This document shows, piece by piece, positions 1 through 9,000 of a stretch of DNA of 64,000 nucleotides; position 1 is the first letter of the stretch, and every line of letters starts with the position of its first letter. The notes under the pieces are model-generated. The model was not told the DNA's origin and did not search any database. It saw only the letters and a list, made by a program, of their open reading frames with translations. Made by a program: the position numbers and the translations under genes. The stretch spans positions 3,100,001-3,164,000 of the forward strand of contig NZ_CP014766.1 in the NCBI RefSeq assembly GCF_001611675.1, written 5' to 3'. This DNA is from Pontibacter akesuensis (lineage in GTDB: Bacteria; Bacteroidota; Bacteroidia; Cytophagales; Hymenobacteraceae).

Positions 1-646
1 TGGCCAGGAAATTAAAGGCGTGCGGCAAAAAGAAAGCGCCGTTGTGGTGGAAATCGTCCCAGAACCAGTCGGCGATGGGAGCTTGTGGCGAAACCGCCTT
101 CAAGGCAGGATGGTTGCTCATCAGACCGGCGGCGGCGTAGAAGCCAGGATAGGAGATGCCCCACTGGCCCACCCGGCCGTTGTCGTTGTCCAGTTTTTTC
201 ACCAGCCATTCCACGGCATCGTAGGTGTCGGTGCTTTCGTCCACATCCTTTTTACCTTTCTTTTTGGCAATATGTGGTGTCATGTTCACAAACTCACCTT
301 CCGACATGTAGGTGCCGCGCACATCCTGGTATACAAATATGTACCCGTCGCGCATGAGGGTTGGGCTGGGGCCGAGGCTGGTTTTGTATCCCTCGCCGTA
401 AGGTCCCACCGAGTAAGGGGTGCGGTTCATCAGGATCGGGTATTTCTTGCTCTTGTCCTTTGGAGAGTATACTACCGTGAACAGGCTTTTGCCGTCGCGC
501 ATTGGCACTTTATACTCCGCTTTCTCATAATTCTGCCGGATATACACAGAGTCTTCGTTCACGGACTGTGCCATACTTAGCGTGGCGCTTAGGCAGCATG
601 TCAGCAGCAAAGCCATTGCCTGGAGCAGGCTATTCTTTTTTAACAT
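1..646 (-). CDS. CocE/NonD family hydrolase, N-terminal part (runs off left edge)
   Basis: About 215 codons are visible, from an ATG at 644-646 to the window edge, with no stop. The protein starts with a signal peptide (LLTCCLSATLSMAQ, cleavage near residue 26), so it is exported. The region after it matches X-Pro dipeptidyl-peptidase/CocE esterases of the alpha/beta-hydrolase fold: a 'VPMRDGKSL' entry strand, 'NRTPYSVGPYGEG', 'QDVRGTYMSEGEF', and the nucleophile elbow 'GQWGISYPGFYAA', where the Ser of GISYPG is the expected catalytic Ser. The Asp and His of the triad and the C-terminal jelly-roll domain lie outside the window. Family members cleave acyl-ester or amide bonds, including X-Pro peptides; the substrate here cannot be read from sequence. 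The gene stands alone, with a 600-nt non-coding region upstream. Confidence 0.88.
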   Translation of the reverse strand, partial: MLKKNSLLQAMALLLTCCLSATLSMAQSVNEDSVYIRQNYEKAEYKVPMRDGKSLFTVVYSPKDKSKKYPILMNRTPYSVGPYGEGYKTSLGPSPTLMRDGYIFVYQDVRGTYMSEGEFVNMTPHIAKKKGKKDVDESTDTYDAVEWLVKKLDNDNGRVGQWGISYPGFYAAAGLMSNHPALKAVSPQAPIADWFWDDFHHNGAFFLPHAFNFLA

Positions 647-1272
647 AGGATTAGGTTAGGGTTGCTCTAGTTTTGTTTGCTGAATTTAAGCATTCCGCCG
701 GTTAAATGCACGGCAGCCGTAGAATTTGGCAGATGGTGAGTCTAAGTATAAAAAATAATATATATAGTATAAATATGATGTTATGTTGTCAGCTTTTATT
801 ATATTGTGCAGCTCATAGTGCTATAATTATCTTTTTAACGCCAGTTTAAACTGCTAAAGCGTTTCTTCTTACAAAGCTATACTTACACAAAGCCACTGGA
901 GAGGCTAGTGGGAATAACATTCAATTTTATAAACTGGAAACAACCTTACACTAACATAACGCTGGATAAAACACAAATCAAACTATGCTCACCTTTAAAC
1001 CATACCTGAGAAAAGTATTTAATTTCATTATTGGCTTAGTACTACTATCGGATTGCGAAGAAAAGTCCAGCGGGAGCTAGGAATTAGTTAAAGCTTGGCT
1101 GTAAGTATAGCTGTGACATTTAGTACCACCACATCATTTTCAGGCTTCAGTACAAACGCAGCCGGATTATTGCCTGCATGGCCATGCTTTAACAAAGGGG
1201 GAAAAGCAGCGAGTGCCGCAGATAGTTTCTGCTTAATAACACCAAAAACACAACATCATCAAACCAACCATC
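647..1272. other. AT-rich intergenic region with one doubtful 31-codon ORF
   Basis: About 630 nt without a convincing gene. It should contain the promoter of the CocE-like gene, but I cannot pick a clear TTG/TAnnTTTG pair. A 31-codon ORF at 985-1080 (plus) has a hydrophobic segment followed by 'LLSDCEEKSSGS'. It resembles the start of a lipoprotein but lacks a good lipobox, and could be a remnant or chance. A longer ORF starting at 1095 has no recognisable features. The motif AAGTATA/TATACTT occurs near 743, 869 and 1096. Confidence 0.5.
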
Positions 1273-1425
1273 ATGAGAACTGGAAAAACAAAGACACGCT
1301 TCCTGCTGATCGGAATTGTAGTAGCCGTAACGGCCTATCTTTATGGCAGTTGGGGAGGCTTGCAGCATGACTACAGCGACGCCAAGACCAGTAAGGCCTA
1401 CAGTTATGAAATATCAAAAAAGTAA
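1273..1425 (+). CDS. Small single-pass membrane protein (50 aa), unknown function
   Basis: The ATG at 1273 opens a 50-codon ORF ending in TAA at 1423-1425. Translation gives a basic N-terminus (MRTGKTKTR), a hydrophobic segment at about residues 10-27 (FLLIGIVVAVTAYLYGSWGG), and a short polar, Tyr/Lys-rich tail (SKAYSYEISKK). A charged start, one membrane helix and a polar tail suggest a real small membrane protein, probably with the N-terminus inside by the positive-inside rule. An A-rich stretch precedes the ATG, common in this phylum, where Shine-Dalgarno sites are weak. A hairpin with a downstream T-rich run follows at 1488, as expected for a short monocistronic unit. I recognise no family. 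Confidence 0.5.
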   Translation: MRTGKTKTRFLLIGIVVAVTAYLYGSWGGLQHDYSDAKTSKAYSYEISKK

Positions 1426-1487
1426 GGCAAAAACATCAGCTGCAGCGGTTGTTATAGTACTGCATCAGAAAAACGTATGATTTCAGG

Positions 1488-1530
1488 GCAAAAGGCTGTT
1501 CATGTACATGAGCAGCCTTTTGCTTTTATA
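1488..1530 (+). terminator. Rho-independent terminator-like hairpin after the 50-aa ORF
   Basis: The arms GCAAAAGGCTG and CAGCCTTTTGC pair around a CATGTACATG core (one G-T pair), followed by a T-rich stretch and one TATACTT motif copy. Confidence 0.6.
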
Positions 1531-1624
1531 CTTAAAAAAGGCGTACGGGCGCCTTTGCTTCTTCCCGCTAACTTACCGGCGCCTAAATCCGTTAAAACAG
1601 CACACATCTAAACTATGAGAACAA

Positions 1625-2425
1625 ATGGAGCAACAGCAGGATAAACTACTTAAAGAATACTCGCAGGAGGAAAAAGGAGCCTATTTTGGCGCGCTGGCTA
1701 CTATGGCCGCGGCAGACGGCAAAGCAAGTGATGAAGAACTAGAGTTTCTTAGTTTGATGAGCGAAGCGGCTGAACTGCCGGAGAACGTACACAGCGAGGT
1801 AATCGCCATTGCCAAAGAGCCATCCATCATCAATGTGCAGAAGTGCCTGGATGTGCTGAAGGGGAGCCAGCTGCGCTTTTCCTTTATCACCGATATCATC
1901 AGCTTCGCCAAAGCCGATGGCGAGTACTCGCAGGAGGAGCAGCGGCGCATACAGCAAATGGCTGATTACCTGAGCGTGAGCCAGAAGCAGTACAGCATTA
2001 TTGAGGACTACGTGAACAAGGCCGATGAGGCACAGAAGCACGGGGAGGACCCCACGTCGCAGTCTTTTCTGAACAAGAACGGCTTCGGGGATATGTTCAA
2101 GAACGCAGGTATTTCGCCGAACATGGTGAAAGGTATACTTGGCGTGGCCGCTCCGCTCGTAATTGCCAGCCTTTTAAGCGGAGGGCGCCGTAGACGCTAC
2201 GGTTATGGTGGCGGCATGATGGGCGGCGGTTTGCTCGGCGGCCTTTTAGGCGGCGGAATGATGGGCGGTGGCGGCATGTACCGCAGTGGCGGCGGCCTCG
2301 GTTCCATCGTTTCTATACTTGGTGGGCTTAACGGCAGCAGGGGCTACGGCAACATGCGCAGGTCTGGCGGCTTAGGTTCGCTGTTGGGCGGCTTATTTGG
2401 TGGCAGGAGCAGAGGAGGCTGGTAA
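1625..2425 (+). CDS. TerB-like protein with a Gly/Met-rich C-terminal tail
   Basis: A 266-residue protein. Residues about 14-140 are helical and contain two copies of the acidic signature typical of TerB/DjlA-like domains: 'MAAADGKASDEE' near residue 24 and 'FAKADGEYSQEE' near residue 97. TerB-family domains are small all-helical modules with conserved acidic residues, associated with tellurite resistance and envelope-linked stress functions; the exact role is unknown. Residues about 175-195 contain a short hydrophobic segment (ILGVAAPLVIASLLSGG) followed by an Arg patch. The last about 75 residues are low complexity: GGG, GGL, MMGG and SGGLGSLLGG repeats ending in RSRGGW. No signal peptide is seen. 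The gene is convergent with the DsbA-like gene (19 nt between stops). The tail may be membrane-associated or aggregation-prone; this is inference. Confidence 0.7.
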   Translation: MEQQQDKLLKEYSQEEKGAYFGALATMAAADGKASDEELEFLSLMSEAAELPENVHSEVIAIAKEPSIINVQKCLDVLKGSQLRFSFITDIISFAKADGEYSQEEQRRIQQMADYLSVSQKQYSIIEDYVNKADEAQKHGEDPTSQSFLNKNGFGDMFKNAGISPNMVKGILGVAAPLVIASLLSGGRRRRYGYGGGMMGGGLLGGLLGGGMMGGGGMYRSGGGLGSIVSILGGLNGSRGYGNMRRSGGLGSLLGGLFGGRSRGGW

Positions 2426-2444
2426 AAAAAGCAGGGGCAGGAAC

Positions 2445-3041
2445 TTAGCCTAGTTCCTGCTCTATCAGCTTTCTTAAATCTTCCTCACGCAGCAACCCAC
2501 GCAGTTTTTTGTTCCCGATAATAAACGTTGGCACTGCCGAAACGCCAACTTCTTCGTACGCATGCTTCAAGGCATCCAGGTGCGCCTGTTTATATTTGCC
2601 CGAGTCGAGCGCCTTTGCAAATTCCACTGCGTCCAATCCTACTTCTTGTGCCAAATTCGCCAGCACGGCCTTATCTCCCAAATCCTGCTCCTCCTGGAAA
2701 AAAGCGGTGAACATGCGGTGCGTGTAGGCTTCGCCCAAACCCTTTTCTTTTGCAAACTGATACCCTTCAAAAGCCAGGTGCGTGTGCGGCTGCGGCGAAA
2801 CCTTGGGCAGCACCATGTGCACATCCAGTTGCTTGCCCATGGGGTAAACAGAATTTTTCCAGGTAGTCTGCAGGTAGTCTTCCTCGGGTTTAAGTGTCGG
2901 GGTCGGGTAGGGGCGCAGTTCGAAAGGCATCCATTCTACTTCCACTTTATCTTCCAGGCCTTTGAGTGCCCGCTCCAGCACCACCTCACCGTAAAAGCAG
3001 TAGGGGCATACATAGTCGGAGTATACTTTTATCTTTAACAT
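2445..3041 (-). CDS. DsbA family oxidoreductase, FrnE-like (198 aa)
   Basis: The protein has the DsbA/FrnE/HCCA-isomerase architecture: a thioredoxin strand with the active-site motif 'DYVCPYCFYGE' (Cys12 and Cys15, CPYC), a helical insertion across residues about 60-145, and a C-terminal thioredoxin half with the cis-Pro loop 'GVSAVPTFIIGNKKLRG'. There is no signal peptide, so it is probably cytoplasmic like FrnE proteins, which act as disulfide oxidoreductases/isomerases in oxidative stress. 198 residues is slightly shorter than typical FrnE (about 210-240). The start at 3041 leaves only four residues before the first beta strand, as in the family. It is convergent with the TerB-like gene and divergent from the serine hydrolase. 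Confidence 0.88.
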   Translation of the reverse strand: MLKIKVYSDYVCPYCFYGEVVLERALKGLEDKVEVEWMPFELRPYPTPTLKPEEDYLQTTWKNSVYPMGKQLDVHMVLPKVSPQPHTHLAFEGYQFAKEKGLGEAYTHRMFTAFFQEEQDLGDKAVLANLAQEVGLDAVEFAKALDSGKYKQAHLDALKHAYEEVGVSAVPTFIIGNKKLRGLLREEDLRKLIEQELG

Positions 3042-3164
3042 AGTTTAATGCGTTAGCTGGTTTATACGTACCAGTTAACCTGTGTTATTGTTTTAGATAC
3101 GACCCCTGATTAGTGTAGATACAGTCAAATTTTAGTAGCTTCAGGCATCAAACTTAAATAAAAT

Positions 3165-4370
3165 ATGCTTCGGAATTCCATACTTGCACTTACGCTGGCA
3201 CTTAGCCTTTTCTCCTGCCAGCAGCAGCCACAGCAAACTACAGCGACCACACAGACCTCTGCCTCTGATGCGACTACAGCTCAGGCAACTGCCTCTGAAT
3301 TCTATTACCCCGAAGAGGGCGATAACTGGGAGCGTCGCAATCCTGAAGAGTTAGGCCTGGATCCGGCAAAGTTGCAGGCGGCAGTGGAATGGGCCAAGAC
3401 CCAGGAAACACAGCAAATCGAAAAAGACTTCTCTACGCAGGCAGAGATCTTCGGCAGGCCACTTGGTCCGCTTCCCGCCACCAGGGCCAATACCAACGGC
3501 ATCATCCTGAAAGACGGCTACATTGTGGCGGAGTGGGGAGATACCAAAGCGGTGGACCCGACCTACAGTGTGGCGAAGAGCTTCTTATCAACCATACTTG
3601 GCCTCACGCTCGACAAAGGGATGATTCAAAGTATAAATGACCCGGTTGCCAGGTATGTGAACGATGGTGGCTATGCTTCCGCACAGAACAGCAAGGTCAC
3701 TTGGGAGCACCACGCCCGGCAGACGTCAGAGTGGCAGGGGGAGCTGTGGGGCAAGAAGGATGATTTTGTGGGAAAAGAGGAATATGGCCGCGGCGAACGC
3801 AAGCCACGCGAACTGCAGGAGCCAGGTACTTTCTATGAGTACAACGACACCCGCATCAATCGTTTTGCGCTGTCGCTGCTGAGGGTGTGGGAGAAACCGC
3901 TGCCGGAGGTGCTGGAAGATGAAATCATGGACCCGATTGATGCTTCTGAAACCTGGCGCTGGGTGCCCTATCAAAATTCTATCGCGACAGTGAATGGCAA
4001 ACAGATGCCTTCGGTGAGCGGTGGCACGCGCTGGGGCGGTGGCCTCTGGATCAGCGCCCGCGACGAAGCCCGTTTTGGCTACCTGTTTCTGCGCAACGGC
4101 CGCTGGGAAGACAAACAGCTTATTTCAGAGGAGTGGGTGAAGCAGGCAACAACAGCACGCGGCCCGGTAGGACCAGACTACGGCTACCTCTGGTGGCTGA
4201 ACACAAGCGGGGAGGCCTGGCCTGACGCTCCAAAAACCAGCTACGCCGCCCTGGGTGCCGGTCAAAACACCGTATGGGTAGACCCGGAGCACGATATCGT
4301 GATCGTGTGGCGCTGGCACAACGGCAACCAGAATGAGCTGTTCAAAAGAGTGCTGGAGGCAGTGAAGTAA
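3165..4370 (+). CDS. Lipoprotein serine hydrolase of the beta-lactamase class C/PBP4 fold
   Basis: A 401-residue protein. The N-terminus is a lipoprotein signal ending 'LSLFSC', with Cys18 as the likely lipidated residue, followed by a Gln/Thr-rich linker. The beta-lactamase-like domain covers residues about 55-400. The catalytic SxxK is in 'YSVAKSF' (Ser135, Lys138), the second-motif Tyr is in 'FYEYNDTR', and the late 'ALGAGQNTVWVDPEHD' stretch is at the KTG/HxG position. This places it with esterases, DD-peptidases and aminohydrolases of the beta-lactamase superfamily. The substrate is unknown, and antibiotic resistance should not be assumed. A perfect inverted repeat follows 11 nt after the stop. 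Confidence 0.88.
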   Translation: MLRNSILALTLALSLFSCQQQPQQTTATTQTSASDATTAQATASEFYYPEEGDNWERRNPEELGLDPAKLQAAVEWAKTQETQQIEKDFSTQAEIFGRPLGPLPATRANTNGIILKDGYIVAEWGDTKAVDPTYSVAKSFLSTILGLTLDKGMIQSINDPVARYVNDGGYASAQNSKVTWEHHARQTSEWQGELWGKKDDFVGKEEYGRGERKPRELQEPGTFYEYNDTRINRFALSLLRVWEKPLPEVLEDEIMDPIDASETWRWVPYQNSIATVNGKQMPSVSGGTRWGGGLWISARDEARFGYLFLRNGRWEDKQLISEEWVKQATTARGPVGPDYGYLWWLNTSGEAWPDAPKTSYAALGAGQNTVWVDPEHDIVIVWRWHNGNQNELFKRVLEAVK

Positions 4371-4381
4371 AAGATGCTTTA

Positions 4382-4440
4382 GCAAGTATAAAATAGGAGA
4401 GGCTGTGCACACCGCACAGCCTCTCCTATTTTATACTTGC
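4382..4440. terminator. Perfect 27-bp inverted repeat between convergent genes, motif at both ends
   Basis: Two perfectly complementary 27-nt arms flank the 5-nt loop ACACC. The outer ends are GCAAGTATAAAATAGG and its complement, so each arm carries one TATACTT/AAGTATA motif copy. It lies just after the serine hydrolase gene and downstream of the minus-strand 4555-5853 gene, so it can end transcription from both sides. Confidence 0.85.
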
Positions 4441-4470
4441 ATGTGGAATTTATAATTTTCAAATCACACT

Positions 4471-4545
4471 ATTGTCATCTCGACGATAGGAGAGATCTTT
4501 TGCACATTCCAGCTAGATTTCTCACTGCGTTCGAAATGACAGAAG
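4471..4545. repeat. Imperfect inverted-repeat element (TTGTCATCTCGACG ... CGAAATGACA)
   Basis: The ends TGTCATCTCGACG and CGTTCGAAATGACA are roughly inverted, with internal AGAGATCTTTT and AGATTTCTCA also opposed. It lies between two convergent genes. It looks like a member of a small interspersed palindromic family; the element at 43726-43803 has similar ends (TTGTCATCC ... GGATGACAA). Confidence 0.5.
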
Positions 4546-4554
4546 AGGTATAAC

Positions 4555-5853
4555 TTACTCTTCGCTCTTATTCCGCAGTTCAAAGTTGATGTGGTGCCTG
4601 CTGTAGAGCTCGTGCAACTGGCGCGCTAATTCAAACAGGCTGTCGTCCTGCAGGCCAGCGTAGTGGCGCGCGATCAGTTGCTTTTCTTCGGCGGAAAGGG
4701 ACTCGCTGGTTACCTTGTTCAGCGATTTTAGCTTGTTCAGGTAAAAGCCGTACCACGCCTGGATGTGCTTAAGCTGTCCGGTTACCTGGTTCAAAGCTGC
4801 CTCCTCGTCCTGCAGCTCAATTTCCTCCACCTCACCAATTGGGATAATCTCGTGCAGCATCACAAAGCCAAAGCGGTTCTCTTCCAGCCGGCCCCGCTCA
4901 TCCCTTATCTGCGGGGCGTACACCTCCAGGTAGTGCTGGTCAATCTCAAGGGTTTGCCCCAGGTCTTCCTCCAGGTCTATTTCGTAGATGACAGGCTCCT
5001 CTGTGCCGTTTTCTGCAGTTAATTGTTCGCCGCGTGCCAGAATGATGGCGCCAAGTGGCTCGTACAAGCTCATGAGTTCTTTGAACTCATCCACATGCAT
5101 GCCCAGCGTATACATTTCAGGTTTGTCCTCGTTATTGGCCCGCACTACCATACTGATGTTGGTATGCTCGATGCAAATGATGCGCTCCACCACCGCTGGA
5201 TGCCCCAGCAGGAAAGGGACAGGCTCGAACTCATCGCCCTCCACTGTTATCTCCTCTTCTTCGTCCTCCTCCATTTCCTCTTCGGCATACAGCACATGGT
5301 CGATGAAGCCTTCTATGTATGGGATCTCCTCCTTTAGCTCGCGGTAAGATTTCGTGCGGCGGGGCTGTTCTTTGTTGGCCATCACGCCCAGTTTATCCAG
5401 GATCGCGGGCTCTGCCGTTTTTTGCAGGGCTGCCAGCGCTTCCTCTGTTGTTATTTCGCCTTTCAGAAGCAGCTGCTCATACACATAGAGCGTGTAGATG
5501 TGCGTGGCAAAACCAAGCTCCGGCAGAATATCAAAGGCACTGGATTTCTCCCGTTGCGCCTGGTTCAGCATTTCAAGGGCTGTGTGCACTGGGGCCAGCA
5601 GGTGTGTTTCAGCGGCTTCCTGCAGCTGCTTCACAATATTCTGGACCGCCTTCTTCCCGAACTTTTCGTCGTAAGTCAGTTCCCAGAGAATTTTCCGGTA
5701 CTTATCGGAATTAGGCAGGCCAAAGAAGGAAAGGATTTGCTGCTCCTGCCACAGAATTTCTTCAAATAGATTGGTGCTGCCCTCAGGACCTCCCTGGGCG
5801 TCCATTCGTTTGGTAAGGTCGTAGTATTTTTTCAGTTCGGCTTCTGGCTGCAT
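4555..5853 (-). CDS. Unknown acidic cytoplasmic protein (432 aa)
   Basis: The open frame extends upstream to 5988, but the first 45 codons read as hydrophobic, Cys-rich non-protein-like sequence. The ATG at 5853 (MQPEAELKKYYDL) is the likely start. The protein has no signal peptide or membrane helix. The N-terminal half is helical (residues about 1-190). A strongly acidic stretch follows (EEEMEEDEEEEITVEGDEFE, near residue 200), then a mixed alpha/beta region that includes 'IICIEHTNISMVVRANNE' and 'EMYTLGMHVDEFKELM', and a charged helical C-terminus (QLHELYSRHHINFEL). I recognise no family or catalytic motif. Both sides are bounded by terminator hairpins, so it is probably monocistronic. Function cannot be assigned from sequence. 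Confidence 0.75.
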   Translation of the reverse strand: MQPEAELKKYYDLTKRMDAQGGPEGSTNLFEEILWQEQQILSFFGLPNSDKYRKILWELTYDEKFGKKAVQNIVKQLQEAAETHLLAPVHTALEMLNQAQREKSSAFDILPELGFATHIYTLYVYEQLLLKGEITTEEALAALQKTAEPAILDKLGVMANKEQPRRTKSYRELKEEIPYIEGFIDHVLYAEEEMEEDEEEEITVEGDEFEPVPFLLGHPAVVERIICIEHTNISMVVRANNEDKPEMYTLGMHVDEFKELMSLYEPLGAIILARGEQLTAENGTEEPVIYEIDLEEDLGQTLEIDQHYLEVYAPQIRDERGRLEENRFGFVMLHEIIPIGEVEEIELQDEEAALNQVTGQLKHIQAWYGFYLNKLKSLNKVTSESLSAEEKQLIARHYAGLQDDSLFELARQLHELYSRHHINFELRNKSEE

Positions 5854-5971
5854 TCTGTATCTGTTTAGCTGCTTAAGGGTGCTGCAAAAGAATAAAGTTA
5901 CGCATTCTGATGGTAGGAATAAAGCCTGTTGTACGCAGGAATGCAGCAGGTTGATGTAGCACCCGGACATC

Positions 5972-6008
5972 AAAAAAGCAGGGGCCATTTCGATAGAGAT
6001 GACCCCTG
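5972..6008 (-). terminator. Terminator of the propeller-amidohydrolase gene
   Basis: The arms CAGGGGCCAT and ATGACCCCTG (one mismatch) lie 27 nt past the stop. On the minus strand the hairpin is followed by a run of six T. Confidence 0.75.
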
Positions 6009-6034
6009 TAGCTAAATGGTTCTATTGTAGTTAA

Positions 6035-9000
6035 TTAGTGGCGGCACACGCAGTGCTCGCCGGCTATACCTTCAAAACGGGTATCAGTTCCCTCATGCCA
6101 ATCAAAGGCAGAGGCATACTTATCGTTTTCCCACCAGAATTTGCCCGGCTTCTTGTCGTAGTTGCCTACTTCGGCCATGGTGGCGGCATCGTAAAGGTGG
6201 CCGTTGATCATGGTATACTTCACCTGCTCCGAGTTTTGGATGTTCTCCAGCGGGTTCGCATCCAGCACGATCAGGTCGGCTAACTTACCTGCTTCCAGAG
6301 AGCCGATTTCCTTGTCCATGCCAAGGTACTCAGCACCGTTCAACGTAGCGGCACGCAGGGCTTCATGATTCGTCATGCCGCCCTGCTGCAGCATCCAAAG
6401 CTCCCAGTGCGCTCCCAGGCCTTGCAACTGTCCGTGAGCGCCGAGGTTTACTTTCACGCCATTATCGGTCAATGCTTTGGCATCGCGTGAAGTAGCCATG
6501 TAGCCGTTCTCATACTCCTCGTTCGGCACTTTGGTCACGAAGCGGGCGCGGCCATCAATAATAGAGCGCGGCGTGAACTTGAGCAGGCGGTCTTTCTCCC
6601 ACACGTTTGTGTTCTGGTACCAGTAGTATTCTCCGTTCGTAGCGCCATAATTCACGATCAGGGTAGGCGTGTAGCCAGACTTAGAGGCTTTCCATACTTC
6701 CAGCACGTCTTTGTAAAGCGGCGATACCGGGATGTTGTGCTCAATACCTGTGTGGCCATCCAGCACCATCGACATGTTGTGGAAGAAGGTAGAACCACCT
6801 TCCGGGTACACACTCATATCCAGTTCACGGGCTGCCTGAATCACCTGCTGGCGCTGCTCACGACGAGGCTGGTTGTAGCTCTTCACCGAGAAGCCACCTA
6901 CTGCTTTTAGACGGCGCAGGTGCGAGCGGGCATCATCAAGGCTATTGATAACAGCCTTGAAATTGCCATCGGCACCGTAAAGGATCGTACCCGTGGAGTA
7001 AATGCGCGGCCCAATCATAGCGCCCGATTTCACTGCCTCAGACTGGCTGAACACCATCTCAGTTGTGGAAGAAGGGTCGTGCGTAGTGGTAACGCCGTAA
7101 GCCAGGTTCGCAAAGTATGACCATTGCTTTTGCGGGCTCATGCCCAGGCGGAAAGTGCCTAAGTGCGCGTGTGCGTCCACAATGCCCGGCATGATGGTTT
7201 TGCCCTTAGCGTCAATTACTTTCGCGTCTTTTGGAACAGCCACATCTTTGCCAACGGCTACAATGCGGTTGCCGTCTACGATGATCGTGCCGCCTTCAAT
7301 CACTTCATCCCCTTTCATGGTGATGATGCGCGCATTGGTGAAGGCTACTTTGCCCTCTGGAATATCGGTTTTCAGCTCCAGGCCAATTTTCAAACCTGTT
7401 GTGTCGATGGCTGGAAGTTTATCCGGTGCACCGGCTACAAACGTGAAGCGGTCTTTCAGGTCGTTGGAGAAATACTCATCACCTAACACCCAATTGATCT
7501 TCTTACTGTCGGCTGACCAGTGGATGCTGGTGCCGGCGTCGCGGGTGAAACGTGCAACCGGAACAGCTTTGGTATCAGCGCTTAAATCCAAGCCGGCACC
7601 GTTCGTGGTGAAAGGGGCGATATAGCCGTTGAACAGCTCTACAAAACCAATCCACTTGTTGTCCGGGCTAGGGTAGAACTGATCAGTATACTTAGAGGTA
7701 TAGTGCGTCTGCTCATTTTTTCCGTTCAGGTCTACACTCTTGAAAGCATACTTCTCGCCTTCGCTGCCGGTAAAGAAGATACGGTCCGACGTAGCGTTGA
7801 ACAGGGGAGAAGCGCCTCGCTCCTGCACCAGGGTTGCTTTGCCTCCATCGGCTGGAATGTAGTAAATGCCGCGGTCTTTGCCGTGTGCATAGCCCATGTG
7901 GTTGTTGCCACCGTCTTTGCTGAACACAATGTATTTGCCGTTCGGCGAGAAGGTAGGCTCTGTAAAGAAGCCTTTCTCAGTTGTCAGTTTAACTGCTTTT
8001 GGGTTCTTCTTGCGGATGTCGAGTTTGTACACACCCCCGAAATTGTCATCGTTCCAGGTGGTGAATACCAGCTGCTTTCCATCCGGCGAGAAAGAAGGAT
8101 AGAACTCAAAGTCTTTGCCAGAGGTGATGCGCTCGGGCTTGCCGTTTGGCAGGTCTTTCTTGTAAATGTATCCGGCAGCGTTAAACACCAGCGTCTTGCC
8201 ATCCGGAGAGGTAACGGCATGGCGGATTGCCTTTGCTGTGAATTGCTTCGGCGAAACACCGCCGTTCTTGCTGTGGTCGTGGCGCACGGCATCGGTAATA
8301 TAATGCGTAGCCGTTGCCTCGAAAGGAATGTTGCTTACCTGCTTCGTAGCTACATCCAACTTGTTGATTTTGCCATCAGCCCAGAACACGAGGCTTTTGT
8401 TGTCTGGTGTCCAGGAGAAGTAAGGGTAAACGCCGAAGATAGCCCAGGCTTCCTGCTGGTCGTGGTTCAGTTTGTCGTACACCGGCCACTCTTCGCCTGT
8501 TTTCAGGTCGTGCACAAACAGCACCGATTTGGTGCGCACGCGGCGCACAAACGCAACCTGCTTGCCATCCCGGGAAATAACCGGGCGAACAGAGCCCCCG
8601 TTTCCGGTAATGACGTTTTCGATTTTTCCTGTGTTGCGGTCCACGCGACGGATCACGTAGATCTGGCCATTCGGGTCTTTGTTGTACTCAAAGTTAGAGC
8701 CGCCGCTCATGTCTTCGGAAAAGTATACGTACTTGCCATCAGGCGATGCAAAGGGCTCACCCGCATCCTGCTGGTCGTTTTTGCGCTTGGTTAGCTGTAT
8801 GCCTGCGCCACCGGAGCGGTGGTACATCCACATCTCACCGGCTCCCAGCGAGCGGGTGTTGGTGTAGTGCTTGCGGGCAACCAGGTATTCCCCGTCCGGC
8901 GTCCAGACAGCATTGTTGAGCAGACGGAAGCTTTCGTCCGTTATTTGCTTGGCATCCGATCCGTCACGCTTCATCACCCAGATGTTATCGCCTCCTCCGG

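Noticed and set aside
1095..1370. 91-codon ORF on the plus strand
   Set aside because: It overlaps the better supported 50-aa ORF at 1273 in another frame, starts without a start-site signal and has no protein-like features.
7703..8794. Long plus-strand ORF of 363 codons
   Set aside because: It is a shadow of the amidohydrolase propeller region on the other strand, with no independent evidence.
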